Below are positions 23,822 through 33,315 of a stretch of DNA of 64,000 nucleotides, piece after piece. Source of the DNA: Viola odorata (Eukaryota > Streptophyta > Magnoliopsida > Malpighiales > Violaceae); NCBI GenBank assembly GCA_963691705.1, contig OY829539.1, forward strand, positions 42,665,656 through 42,729,655, written 5' to 3'. The position numbers were made by a program, and so were the translations under genes. The notes beneath the pieces were generated by a model. The model made no database searches, had not been told where the DNA came from, and saw nothing but the letters and a program-made list of their open reading frames with translations. Within the stretch, counting starts at the first letter, position 1; each line of letters begins with the position of its first letter.

Positions 23822-25292
23822 AAAGATAAAAGGATTTTTGGAGGAAGTCACACAGAGCCATATTAGTTTACACCCTTGTAGTATGAATCATGTCCAGAAT
23901 GTAGTGCAATAAGAGCTAAACCAGCAGCTGAGCATCAGATTGACCAAGATGCTGGTCTTGACCAAGACCATCAGTAGCAGGCAGACACTTCACCTGCACC
24001 ATAGCCCATATTGGTTGCCCTTAACCAAAACAAGCAACTCCTCATAACCATGCAACAAACACTCCATGACCAACAACAACCCATTCTAGAACTCCAACAA
24101 GACCAGAAAGCCACTTACACCATCATGACAAATTCATCAACGGTCTTCGTAGCATGGAACCAGCTATAGAAGGTCTCCATGCTAAGCTTGATTCATGGGC
24201 AGATTCCTCCTCTGACTTAGAGGCAAACCCCACCTAACAACCCCAGGTCGTCTTTTCTTTCTTTTCTTTTTTATTTTTAGTTTTATTTTTTATTATTTGT
24301 GTTTGGAGTCTGTCTTTCACCCTTTTCTCACATTGAGGACAATGTGTCCAATAAGTGTATGGGAGGGGTAATTTGTGTGATTGAATTGTCTTTGCATGCC
24401 GTCTTTGCATGAGTTAGATTAAATTTTAGGCAATTCTTAGGCTATTTTAATTTTTTTCTACATGATTTTCTTCTGATTTTTGTGTGTTTTTAGATTGTAT
24501 GTTTTCTGTGTTTTTAAGAATCAGAATCCATCATGCCCTTAAACATTTTATCCCTTCACATAGGAAGCAAGAACCCTTTGTTTTGTGGCTCCATATCATA
24601 CTATTAAAGCAAATAATTAGGTTAACATTTCCAATGCTTGTAAGAGTACGATTCCTGGTACTCTTTAAACATCCCTTTTGTACATAGATCCATGATTCGA
24701 GTACCTAATGCCTGGATTCTCAAGAGAACCATGCATAAGTGTTTTATCTTACTGTGTGCACCTTTATGCATAGAATTGCCTTGCAAAAAAATGAGTCATT
24801 TAAAAAGAATAAAAGCTTTTGTATTTATGCCTCACTAAGCAAAAATATCTAGAGAACTAAAGAATTTACCTCAGTATATTATAGAAAGCATTTTATCCTG
24901 GTGTTCTCACCTCACCAAGTAGGAACATCAAGGAAACTACTCATGAAATGTCAAGAATTGCCGATAAATTGCTAAGCTACAAAACAATGGTAAAGTCATG
25001 TGAGGAAGGGAAGCACAAGAGGTCAGAATAGTTTAGTCATGTTTCAATTGTAAAATCCTATCACGAAAGCACCTGAGTTGTGGCTACGTATGAAAATGAG
25101 GGTTGGGGTATTGGTTAGGCCTTTTTAATACGATTTTGGAGCCGTGGAATGAATTTTTCAAAGCATTATATGTGATGAGATGAATAGTTAACTGTAGGAA
25201 CACTCTGATTCTTATCTTTTTGTATGTTTTGTTTTCTTTTACTTTTGTGTGTCTCGAGTCAGTATGCTTGGGGGCAAGCATTATATAAGTAT
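23822..25292 (+). other. 3' region of element 4
   Basis: The first 400 bases look like the decayed, Gln/His-rich end of ATHILA ORF-1. At 24335-24370 there is a GAGGACAATGTG motif and a G-rich tract, matching the first tract in element 3. The remainder holds no gene that I can support. Confidence 0.55.
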
Positions 25293-25311
25293 GGGGGGGG
25301 GGGGGGGGGGG
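25293..25311 (+). other. Polypurine tract of element 4, a run of 19 G
   Basis: The usual AAGTGTGGGG tract of this family is replaced by AAGTATG and an uninterrupted G19, then TT and the LTR start. The run length may be inflated by polymerase slippage or assembly. Confidence 0.75.
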
Positions 25312-25313
25312 TT

Positions 25314-27213
25314 TGATTGAGCTTAATTATAATAGTTTTTACCACTAGTTCACTTGCTATTCTGAATGGTATGCTATTGATTTCTTTGAGAAACATTCGT
25401 TTATTGTACGTAACTGAATTTGAAAGGAGAAGAGTAGAAAGGAAGATTTATGCATGATTTCTGGGAGCTTTTGGAACAACCAACTTCCTGGTCCAACATT
25501 CTGGACCAAGACGATGAGTCTCTCTCTTGGCCAAGACACTCTTGCTTGACCAATCCCTCACCTGCAGGACAAAACTTTTAGAGCAGATTGCAGATCAACA
25601 CACTGGCAGAAGATAGCCTTGCCCCGACGATTTAGAGCGTCAAACTCGGACTGATATGGATGCGTTTCGCTGATCTGATCTAATCTTATTTATTTTGTGA
25701 GGAGGAGAGCATGTAAATTATAATTTAATCTTAATTAGGATTTCCCTTGATTTCCGCAATTAGCTACTTTCCTAGAAGAATAAATACCCTCCTTAGGGTT
25801 TAGAGAAGGGTGCGTAGGATTATCACCGTGGCCGCTCTTAGGTATGCTATTGATTTCTTTGAGAAACATTCGTTTATTGTACGTAACTGAATTTGAAAGG
25901 AGAAGAGTAGAAAGGAAGATTTATGCATGATTTCTGGGAGCTTTTGGAACAACCAACTTCCTGGTCCAACATTCTGGACCAAGACGATGAGTCTCTCTCT
26001 TGGCCAAGACACTCTTGCTTGACCAATCCCTCACCTGCAGGACAAAACTTTTAGAGCAGATTGCAGATCAACACACTGGCAGAAGATAGCCTTGCCCCGA
26101 CGATTTAGAGCGTCAAACTCGGACTGATATGGATGCGTTTCGCTGATCTGATCTAATCTTATTTATTTTGTGAGGAGGAGAGCATGTAAATTATAATTTA
26201 ATCTTAATTAGGATTTCCCTTAATTTCCGCAATTAGCTACTTTCCTAGAAGAATAAATACCCTTCTTAGGGTTTAGAGAAGGGTGTGTAGGATTATCACC
26301 GTGGCCGCTCTTAGCTGAAACTCTTCTTCGGGTTTTATCTTTCACATACTCTTGCTCCTTCGGAAACGAAGGATTTTTATCATCTTAATATATATTTATT
26401 TGGTTGCGATTATGAGTATGCGTAGCTAATCTCTATCTTCTTAGTAGAGGCATTTTTGTAGCATGAGCTTGAATATGTATGAGACCTAATTGTTCTTATC
26501 AATCTCCATATCTGCATTTAATTGATTCCGCACTTATTCTTAACGCGTTTCTGTTTGGTATTAGAATTGATCACTCTAGGATTGAAAAGATCTCGCAGCC
26601 GCCATTGTTCTTGGTTATGGACTATCGACTAAGAAGATCGAAGTAGACTCCTATGCGCTACTGGGTGTATCCAGGAAATGGTAGGGGGAAAGGTTAATCA
26701 GATCAAGTCCCGACTGACAACCGAGGATACTTTTCTAGAGCTGTCTTCCCCTAAGCCATTGAGGACGAACACACCGCAGAGGTGTAATCGACTCAAGCCA
26801 GCTGCCAACTCGGTAAACCCTTTAACCAACAAGGTACTGATTGGTAAGGCATCATCTCTAAGCGTACCTGAGATGGTGTTGATACAGGAGGAAAGTAGGG
26901 GTCATAAGCGTCTTATGTCGATTATCGCATCTCATGTCTCATTGCTCGCCAGTCTCTACTAGGAAGCTACTCTAGTATTTTATCTCAATCTCTGAATCTA
27001 CTTTCTTGACCAAGATTACTATTCTTGGCCAAGACAGTTCTGTTATTTTAATTAGTCACTTTTCACCTAAATGTCATCACTAGCATTTACAAGCACACAC
27101 AATAATTGTACCTTAACTCTTTGTGGTTCGATCCTCTTACCGCTATCTACAAACTATTTGTTCTTAGTAGCAAGTTGAAAATCTTATTTATTTTTGACGG
27201 GTTCTACATCCCA
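25314..27213 (+). repeat. 3' LTR of element 4, with internal duplication
   Basis: It starts TGATTGAGC after the poly-G tract. Its end resembles the element 3 LTR end: both have a GATCCTCTTACC block and a TTTTTGACGGG / TATTTGACGTG block. The 3' boundary at about 27213 is set by the start of chromovirus protease codons. A 473-bp segment is present twice (25368-26313), which explains the unusual length of 1.9 kb. Confidence 0.7.
25368..26313 (+). repeat. 473-bp tandem duplication within the LTR
   Basis: Bases 25368-25840 and 25841-26313 are head-to-tail copies, each starting GGTATGCTATTGATTTC and ending GCCGCTCTTA. I find only a few substitutions between them, near the distal end (for example TGATTTCC against TAATTTCC, and GTGCGTAGG against GTGTGTAGG). 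Confidence 0.95.
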
Positions 27214-27691
27214 GTCAGCCTTCTAACTACAAAACATCCAGAACTCTATTTACTCCATTTGATGACAAATGAAGGGGAGCTGAAGGTAACGAAACAAGTT
27301 GTGGTTCCATTCTCTATTGGAAGCTATAAAGACGAAGTCCTTTGTGATGTGGTGTCGATGCATTCGAGTCACATCCTCTTTGGACGACCATGGCAGTATG
27401 ATAGAGAAGCCATTCATGACGGAAGGAGCAACCAATACAAGTTGGTAAGAGATGGCCAAAAATTTACCCTTGCTCCTTTGACACCAATACAAGTCTCTAA
27501 GGACCAACAATGGCTAGTGAAGGCGTTTGCCAAGTTTGAGATCACTAGAAGTATTAAAAGAAAAAGAGGGGAGTTGAGTGTTAAAAAGAAAGAGAGAATT
27601 AATGAGGAAAATAGTCCCCATGAAAAGAATGACCGTGGGAAGAGAAGTAGTACGGAAAAAATCCCCCATGAAAAGTGTGAGCATGTGAAAA
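27214..27691 (+). pseudogene. Chromovirus-type protease fragment
   Basis: The frame begins right at the LTR end with SLLTTKHPELYLLHL, then EGELKVTKQVVVPFSIG, YKDEVLCDVVSM, SHILFGRPWQYDREAIHDG and APLTPIQVSKDQ. This is the second half of a Ty3/gypsy chromovirus protease. A Lys/Glu-rich linker of the kind that precedes RT follows. The catalytic Asp region is lost on the left at the element 4 junction, and the fragment ends at 27691 where an inverted LTR begins. Confidence 0.75.
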
Positions 27692-28257
27692 TGATACGAT
27701 CTCGGTTCCACAATGGAGCTTGCAGCCGTGCGATGAATGGAGCAAGGGTCTAGTCCCTGGTGCGAGGTTAGTGTGCTCGGATGGATGTATGGATGAAATC
27801 GTTTGTAGATAATTAATGGAGAGGATAACGTCGTAAGCAAGGAGATGCGAAAAGGTGCATCAGAAATAATGGATGAAAATGAAAGTGTATTGATGGAAAA
27901 CAAGTATGGAACTTCAATACCAAACAAACCCTCCTAACTATTTGCTTAGCCAACCTTGTTACAAAGTAATGAAGGATCTCTCAATCAACGACCAACCCTT
28001 ACTTGAACACGAATGAACAACCCGGTTGTTTTGATGGAGAAGATGAAGTGCGGCTCTTCAAGAACCTTAACCCTAATTCCTAACCTAAGGTATTTGGTTT
28101 AAGAGAAATCACATTCAAATCCAAGACCTAGTATAAAAGAGGCTAACTCCTTCTATTTATACCCTACATTAATTACATGGGAAAACCCCTAACTACCCTT
28201 AACAAAGGGCCTTTGAACACTTGGCCTTGGCGGGCTTGAAGGTGGTCTTAGGCGTAC
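27692..28257 (-). repeat. Inverted chromovirus LTR fragment
   Basis: This is the reverse complement, with modest divergence, of the 3' part of the LTR at 33316-34117. It starts TGATACGATC, matching the LTR 3' terminus, and ends at GGCGTAC where EPRV sequence takes over. The missing part is U3. With the LTR at 33316-34117 it forms an inverted pair about 5 kb apart. Confidence 0.85.
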
Positions 28258-28290
28258 TCACCATAAATAAGAATGGTAAGTTTACGAAAA

Positions 28291-28540
28291 TTTGTTCCAT
28301 CATATCAAAGTTTCAAGACGATTTATTCAACAAAAGATTTTTACTTTGTATTGATTTTCAAAGTGCAAAATACATTTTAGAAAAAGATGTTGAAAATCCT
28401 GTTTCAAAACAAATTTTGCCAGATGGCAAGCAATACTTTCAAGCTTTGATTTCAGCATCGAACATATTAAAGGAGAGAATAATTCTCTTCCAGACTTTTT
28501 ATCTCGAGAATTCCTACAGGGACAGTCAAATGACAAGCAA
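28291..28540 (+). pseudogene. EPRV-A RNase H, C-terminal part
   Basis: SKFQDDLFNKRFLLCIDFQS and AKYILEKDVENPVSKQI match the RNase H of EPRV unit D (40571-41010). The frame is then lost by indels, but the DNA still corresponds to the LPDFLSREFLQG end of that domain. Confidence 0.78.
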
Positions 28541-29739
28541 AGACGATCCAAAAAAGAAGACTAAGGCTTCGTATGCAATGAGTATACCAAATATACCAAC
28601 TTCCCAAAATCCTTTTACAATTCCAAGCCCAAGAACACCTAGGCCAACAAGCCCAACATCATTATTCCTACCAAGAATACCAGGTCCAAGAACACCATCA
28701 AACTATGCCCAGGCCCTACAGGTCCAGCCCATTAGAGCTCCAGCCTCAATATCTAGCAGACCAAATATTCTGGGAACAATACCCAGGCCACAGAACTAAA
28801 ATAAGCCCATAATGCATTTCCCCATTGACAAACCAAGTGTCCAGAATATAGCCTACATAGAACCAGAATTTGGATTCGACCTCAGAACCATCCTCTCCCA
28901 TGTATTCCCAAAAGACTTTACCTATATCCCAGAATCATTAGATAAAACCATAGTCTTTTATGAGTTCATCCTAGTAGACACTGATTCAGTTGAAATTACC
29001 CATCACACCAGACCAGAATATCCAGAAAAATACATATACTCTAAATGCAGAATACTGAAAGTTTTGACTCCAGCTGATTGGAAGATGAACTTGTATACTC
29101 AAAGGACTCTCTCTCAACCTTTTATGCCCGAAGGATGCAACTATCATGATTACATCAAAGCATGGCATCTTGCTTTTCTGTATCAAGATAGTAGACATTC
29201 ATGGTTCTTTCATTTCGACAGATACATCTCAGGCATATTCCCGTACTGGTTCCTCAGATGGTAGCAACACTTTGGAGCCTCAGAATTAGCATTCCCAGAC
29301 ATTATCAAAGGAGGATTCGAAGCATTTGAACAAAAATACTGTCGAACCAATTATTATCCAAAAATTCTATCTCCCATGGATTATTTATTGGGAGTATGAA
29401 ATTCGAGACAGCACAGAAGTGGAACCTCCTGTTTTCACCAGAAGATGGAAAATTAAATGGTGGAAATGATATGCTCAAGAACAGGCATCAAAATTCTCAG
29501 TACTTAAAATGCTTTCAGAAAAAACAATTCATAATACAACCCCTATGAAAACCAACATCCCAATGTGAAATGCAAGCATGGCATCCTCATCCTCATCCAA
29601 GAATGAATACAAGAAGAAGCTTATGGAAGAGTTATCCAAGCTCGAGAATGAAGAAGAAGAAGCAGAATTCACACAGGCAAATTCTGACCCAGAATATGAC
29701 GAAGAAATGATGGCAGAGCTCTACCCCAAACTCAGATAA
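28541..29739 (+). pseudogene. EPRV-A polyprotein C-terminus (unknown domain and acidic tail)
   Basis: After RNase H comes a Pro/Ser-rich linker (TPRPTSPTSLFLPRIPGPRT), stopped at 28798. Then comes a conserved segment: IAYIEPEFGFDLRTI, HVFPKDFTYIPE, CNYHDYIKAWHLAFLY, HSWFFHFDRYISG and a TAG at about 29263 before QHFGASELAFP. After more breaks the tail reads KNEYKKKLMEELSKLENEEE and ends at a TAA (29737-29739). Copies at 47186-47820 and 48721-49148 share the same blocks. I do not recognise the function; it lies downstream of RNase H in this virus group and ends just before the promoter. Confidence 0.65.
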
Positions 29740-29880
29740 AAAATAAAAAATAAAAAAGAGAGAAGAGAAGAGAAGAATACTGCAAACATGACTCCTTTTC
29801 AAGAAAACACCATAGACAACCAGCCCAAAGGACTAAAAAGGAAAAAACCTTTTCCTCCTTCCAGAAGAACCTCTAGAAAA

Positions 29881-30017
29881 ATGACGTATGCAATGACAGC
29901 AAGACAAGGTATGACGTATGCAAGGACAGCTAGACAAAGAATAACGTATGCAATGACAGCAAGACAAGATATGACGTATGCAAGGACAGCTAGACAAAGA
30001 ATGACGTATGCAGTGAC
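29881..30017 (+). repeat. 30-bp tandem repeats with as-1-like TGACG pairs
   Basis: Four full units and a partial fifth start at 29881, 29911, 29941, 29971 and 30001. They also form two near-identical 60-bp units. Most units contain TGACGTATGCA followed by TGACA or GGACA with a 12-base start-to-start spacing, the spacing of the paired TGACG motifs in the as-1 element of the cauliflower mosaic virus 35S promoter. The repeats lie about 225-360 bases upstream of a TATA box, suggesting an enhancer that binds TGA-type bZIP factors. Confidence 0.7.
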
Positions 30018-30239
30018 GACTCAATGCACTAAAAGAAGAATGGTACATGATTCCACTAGACAAAGAATGCGGACAATTATCAAAAGAAGACGAAAGCTAA
30101 AGTTTTCTCCACTACAAAAAGCCTATGGCCGACATCATCAATGGCAGGCCAAGAAAAAAGTAGAAGAATTTTTATCTTTTATTCTTTCAGAATGTAATCT
30201 ATTTTGAAGTCCGTTTGGACTCTTTAGCCTGTATGCTTC

Positions 30240-30290
30240 TATATAAGCACGTTTAGCCCTCAGACGAAGGGCAGAGCGAAAAATAAATAA
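30240..30290 (+). promoter_or_regulatory. EPRV-A promoter TATA box and polyadenylation signal
   Basis: TATATAAG at 30240-30247 is followed by an AATAAATAAA stretch at 30282-30291, after the polyprotein stop and before the leader ORF. This is where the pregenomic RNA promoter of pararetroviruses lies, and a nearby polyadenylation signal is usual for terminally redundant RNA. Confidence 0.7.
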
Positions 30291-30445
30291 AAATGAGTTT
30301 ACTCAAAACACTCTAAAAAAAATTGGCAATCTCTCGCATCAATTTCCTGGAATTTCTATACTTTGTAAGTTTTAAACGCTTTCTTTTAAAAAGCTTTCAT
30401 TACTGTTTTAAGCTTTGTCTTTTAAATTCCTTTGCATACAACATC

Positions 30446-31150
30446 ATGTCTATTTTTGATAAACTAGCAACTTGTCTTGCATTACTAAGAACGGATAGAT
30501 TAATAGACTTAGAACAACTTAGAACAGAATTAATATGTCATGCTAATTTCCTTCAACAAGCATACATCCAGAATCTCAATGATGCAGCAAATGACGAGAA
30601 TGATAATGTTGTTCCCATATCATCTGAAAGAACACCATTATGGAATGAAGATTTGATTAAAATAGAATTATTAAGGAATATGATTATAGCAACAAATAAA
30701 ACAATAGACAAAGTTTCTAATACAATCAATAGAAAACAAATTCTCGGTGATAATTTAATTCATATCGAACCACTTCAGCCACGACCATGACCTTCCAATG
30801 TTAATATTCCTGCAGTATACAGAACTAGTCAGCATTCTTATATCATCAGACAAAGACCTACCTCCATTAGGCAAAGACCTGCCTCTATTAGACCATCCTT
30901 TGTAAGACCCTCTTCATCTTCATCATCACCGTCATCCTCTCAATCATCAGACCCATATACACCTAGAACTATTTAAGCCTTTGATGCCACCTATGTTAGA
31001 CGTCCAAGTCCCGACCAAACTTCTACATCCACCTCTGTCATATCCAAAGATTCACGCCTTAGACGATCCGATTCTCAAATGGTAGCGGAGCCAAGTAGCT
31101 CTCATTCCGGAGGGGGTAAGGGTAAGGGTATTGTTACGGATTTGACGCCT
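30446..31150 (+). pseudogene. EPRV-A leader ORF containing the primer site
   Basis: From the ATG at 30446 the frame encodes a helical N-terminus (LRTDRLIDLEQLRTELICHA), then TPLWNEDLIKIELLRNMI, which is conserved in the minus copy at 46453-46857. A TGA (30788) and a TAA (30974) interrupt, with a Ser/Arg-rich region between. The same frame then reads MVAEPSSSHSGGGKGKGI across the primer site, a phrase kept in three other copies. The reading frame enters the palindrome, so its natural end is unknown. The function is unknown to me. Confidence 0.6.
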
Positions 31151-31280
31151 GACCAACGCTTAGGTTACCTAAGATCATTTGGGATAGAAGTAGGGATGAA
31201 TAACAATACCCTTACCCTTACCCCCTCTGGAACGAGAGCTACTTGGCTCCGCTACCATTTGAGAATCGGATCGTCTAAGG
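31057..31280. repeat. 80-bp palindrome joining EPRV copies A and B head to head
   Basis: Bases 31057-31136 and 31201-31280 are inverted copies with two mismatches (CTCATTCCGG against CTCGTTCCAG), separated by 64 bases. Each arm carries the primer site and the GGGTAAGGGTAAGGG stretch. Viral sequence runs outward in opposite directions from it. Confidence 0.92.
31080..31091 (+). promoter_or_regulatory. EPRV-A primer binding site (tRNA-Met-like)
   Basis: TGGTAGCGGAGC resembles the tRNA-Met complementary site TGGTATCAGAGC with two mismatches. The same 12 bases occur at the matching position in all other EPRV leaders here: 31246-31257, 40187-40198, 45444-45455 and 54358-54369. Confidence 0.65.
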
Positions 31281-31615
31281 TAAATCCTTTAAAAAACGTC
31301 TCTCTTAACCATTTTTTAATGGGGTGATAAAAATCTTTCTGTAATAATTCTTTGTTTATTTTAAATTCTTATTTTAGCATATTTATATGATTATTTGTAT
31401 ATCGCATATCACTTTCTGTTAGTGATGGTGATCTAAGAGTTTCTTGTTCACCAGTTTGAAAACTCTCTTGATCCGTATAAAAAGGTTGGGGAATATTTCT
31501 ATTAAAGTCCACTCCAGCTAATACAGAATTAGACTGGTTTCTTATTAATCTAGATTTGGGTATTTCTATTGTGCTTGTTGATCTTCTAGAGTCTACAGAA
31601 GAAAATAAAAGAAAT
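31201..31615 (-). mobile_element. EPRV copy B: leader and movement-coat junction, minus strand
   Basis: Beyond the palindrome the minus strand reads viral sequence equivalent to 38780-39060: a Ser/Arg-rich linker with QSNSVLAGVDFNR, then SDMRYTN and the first coat residues, broken by a stop. It ends at about 31615 against A-rich sequence of a chromovirus. Confidence 0.75.
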
Positions 31616-32038
31616 ACGTTAAAAAAAAATTAACGAAAAGAAAAGAAAAAAAGGGGTGAGTCAAGCAAGAGCCTTACTTGTCTATGTAGATCGTCTAAGT
31701 GTGGTAGTTTTATACAATGTGTGCATTTGTTCAAATTTTCCATTTTCCCTCCACTTTTCATAGTTTCGGCTTTCATTTCCTTTTCTCTTTTCCTTGTAGT
31801 TTCTTCTTATGCAGCTTGTGTATTGGTGGCTTCTTCCTTATTTCCTGACATTCATTCCATTCCAAGCCATTTTAGTGTTCATATATCAAACATTTGTTTG
31901 TTGATCACTAATTCAACTTTCCTTACCTTTCTTTCTCACCTTTGTTTTCTTTGCATTCCTTGTGCTTTCTTTGATTCTTAGAGTCTTTGCTAGCGAAACA
32001 CATGAGGCTATGTCTCTTGGGTTGAGTTTGATCACAAT

Positions 32039-33315
32039 GTGAGGGGACACCATTCGTATGATCCTTATGAGTCGCATAGCTATGTGGAGGCTCCATCTCG
32101 ACACACTTCTTGTCTATATGGTCCTTGGGCGGATAGTGAGTATTTTCCTTATGGGCAAGGAGACTACTACACCGAGGCTCCCTATTCTCCAAGCCATGGC
32201 CTAGGTTCCTCATCCTACCACAACCATGGCCATGGCCTCTCTTCTAGTGTTTTTGCCTGGTGGCCTCCTCAACGTTCCTATGACCATATTCCATCATATG
32301 CAAGAGAGCTGTCTTCAAAACGAGAGCGCACCTATGACCGATGCCTTCCCTTTGCGCGAGAGCCACCCTTCTTGTCCACAGATCTCTATGCACCCGATCT
32401 ATCCAATGTCTGTGGGCATCATTATGGCTAAGAGTTTTCATATGACCGAGAACCTTACTGTGACCGTCATCCATCACATGGGCAAGACATATCCTATGAC
32501 CGAGCACCTCCTCTTCCTCCTCATAGTTTTTGACCTCACCAAGGCCGAAATATTCAAGAATTTCAGCAATGTCGAAGTCAGCCACAGTTCCAGTCTACAT
32601 CCTTCCCTTCTGCTCCTCCCACACGAGCAAGAGATATCTTTTGTAGCACATGTACGGGTAGAGCGCACTTGTGTGGCATATGCCCTAACCCTAGAGTGCA
32701 AATTGTGAGTGTGCCACACATGGATGAGGTTAGTGTTGACTCCCTTGGTTCTCATTCTTTTGAGGAGGATTTGGTTCCATCTAGAGAGGAAGCGTATGTT
32801 TTGCCACCCATTGATAACGTTGTAATCCCAATTGTTACGGCATTGGATGTTTTAGAGGTAAATCCGAGTGGTGATGATGATGTGACGGATGGCAACAACA
32901 GGAATGCAATAGGGATTTGTGGGTTGTCTATGGGCTGCCAAGAGAGATCCCTTCATTATCTTGCCTTGCAGTGCACATTTAGATCCCTTGGCAGCAATGT
33001 TTCCATTATCCCGGCGGTGCCTTCACATAGCTATGTGGATCCGTTCCTCTTAGGGCTTGAGCATATTGGCTGCGCCACCTCCATTACCCTTCTGGCGCAT
33101 CATCTTAGCCAAGTCACCTCCATCACTCCTTTGGCTTCTCATCTTGGCCGCACCTCCTCTTTCACTACTTGGGCATCCCTTCATGGCTACTCGGATCCAT
33201 TTTGTCAATGGTGTGAAAGGGACGTACTTGTGCTTAAATCTCCATCTACCATTTCAGCATTTCACACCATCCAAGGTTTCGATTCGAGGAGGAATCTGCT
33301 CAAAGGGGGACGGGA
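32039..33315 (+). pseudogene. Chromovirus gag remnant
   Basis: The frame from 32039 (RGHHSYDPYESHSYVEAPSR onward) matches the copy at 35398-35569 and is rich in Tyr, Ser and Pro. After a frame change, FCSTCTGRAHLCGICPNPRV (~32645) looks like a decayed zinc knuckle, followed by an acidic tail. The last part (FDSRRNLLKGGRDD) corresponds to the end of a chromovirus polyprotein just before the PPT. A central deletion therefore joined gag to the 3' end. Confidence 0.6.
33298..33315 (+). other. Polypurine tract of chromovirus copy 1
   Basis: CTCAAAGGGGGACGGGA lies directly before TGATACGAGC, the LTR start. Confidence 0.75.

Larger units (their letters stand above)
14526..27213 (+). mobile_element. 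Athila-like element 4 (host of element 3), 5'-truncated, no pol
   Basis: This plus-strand element starts abruptly inside the gag-protease linker (14526). It is interrupted at 14867-21412 by element 3 and continues with the second half of the protease, ATHILA ORF-1, a long 3' untranslated region, a poly-G polypurine tract and a 3' LTR. RT, RNase H and integrase are absent: after the protease tail (about 22070) the sequence goes almost directly to the env-like gene. The element is therefore non-autonomous, either by deletion or by design. Confidence 0.75.
28258..31136 (+). mobile_element. EPRV copy A (Caulimoviridae, petuvirus/florendovirus-like)
   Basis: In plus-strand order this integrated pararetrovirus piece holds the end of RNase H, a Pro-rich linker, a Trp/His-rich C-terminal domain, an acidic tail with a stop, the promoter region, a leader ORF and the tRNA-Met-like primer site. 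Movement, coat, protease and RT regions are missing. It is bounded by a chromovirus LTR on the left and by a palindrome on the right, after which sequence of the opposite polarity begins. The base composition is AT-rich, unlike the Tat and Galadriel elements. Confidence 0.8.
31625..33315 (+). mobile_element. Chromovirus internal region, copy 1 (gag remnant, no pol)
   Basis: The 5' part (31640-32215) is a direct repeat of 34750-35569. A gag-like region follows, then a 3' end with a PPT directly against the LTR at 33316. Protease, RT, RNase H and integrase are absent. Two deletions relative to copy 2 removed the gag start. The 5' end is lost at the EPRV-B junction. Confidence 0.7.

Noticed and set aside
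26678..26962. 94-codon plus-strand ORF
   Set aside because: It lies within the element 4 LTR, has no domain and no counterpart in the related LTRs.
29881..30017. CRISPR-like array of 30-bp repeats
   Set aside because: The units are directly adjacent with no unique spacers, in a plant retroviral promoter context.
29790..30207. 139-codon ORF with MTYA-TARQ repeats as a real protein
   Set aside because: The repeats are the as-1-like DNA repeats upstream of the TATA box, and no related protein region appears in other copies. The frame is open because 30 is a multiple of three.
31113..31130. GGGTAAGGGTAAGGG runs as interstitial telomere repeat
   Set aside because: The plant telomere unit is TTTAGGG. 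The run is short, sits at the same place in every EPRV leader and is explained as viral leader codons for Gly-Lys.
31721..31981. 86-codon hydrophobic ORF repeated at 34834-35094 as a membrane protein gene
   Set aside because: Both copies lie in the untranslated chromovirus leader; the T/C-rich DNA gives Phe/Leu/Ser codons by composition, and they are similar because the leader is duplicated.
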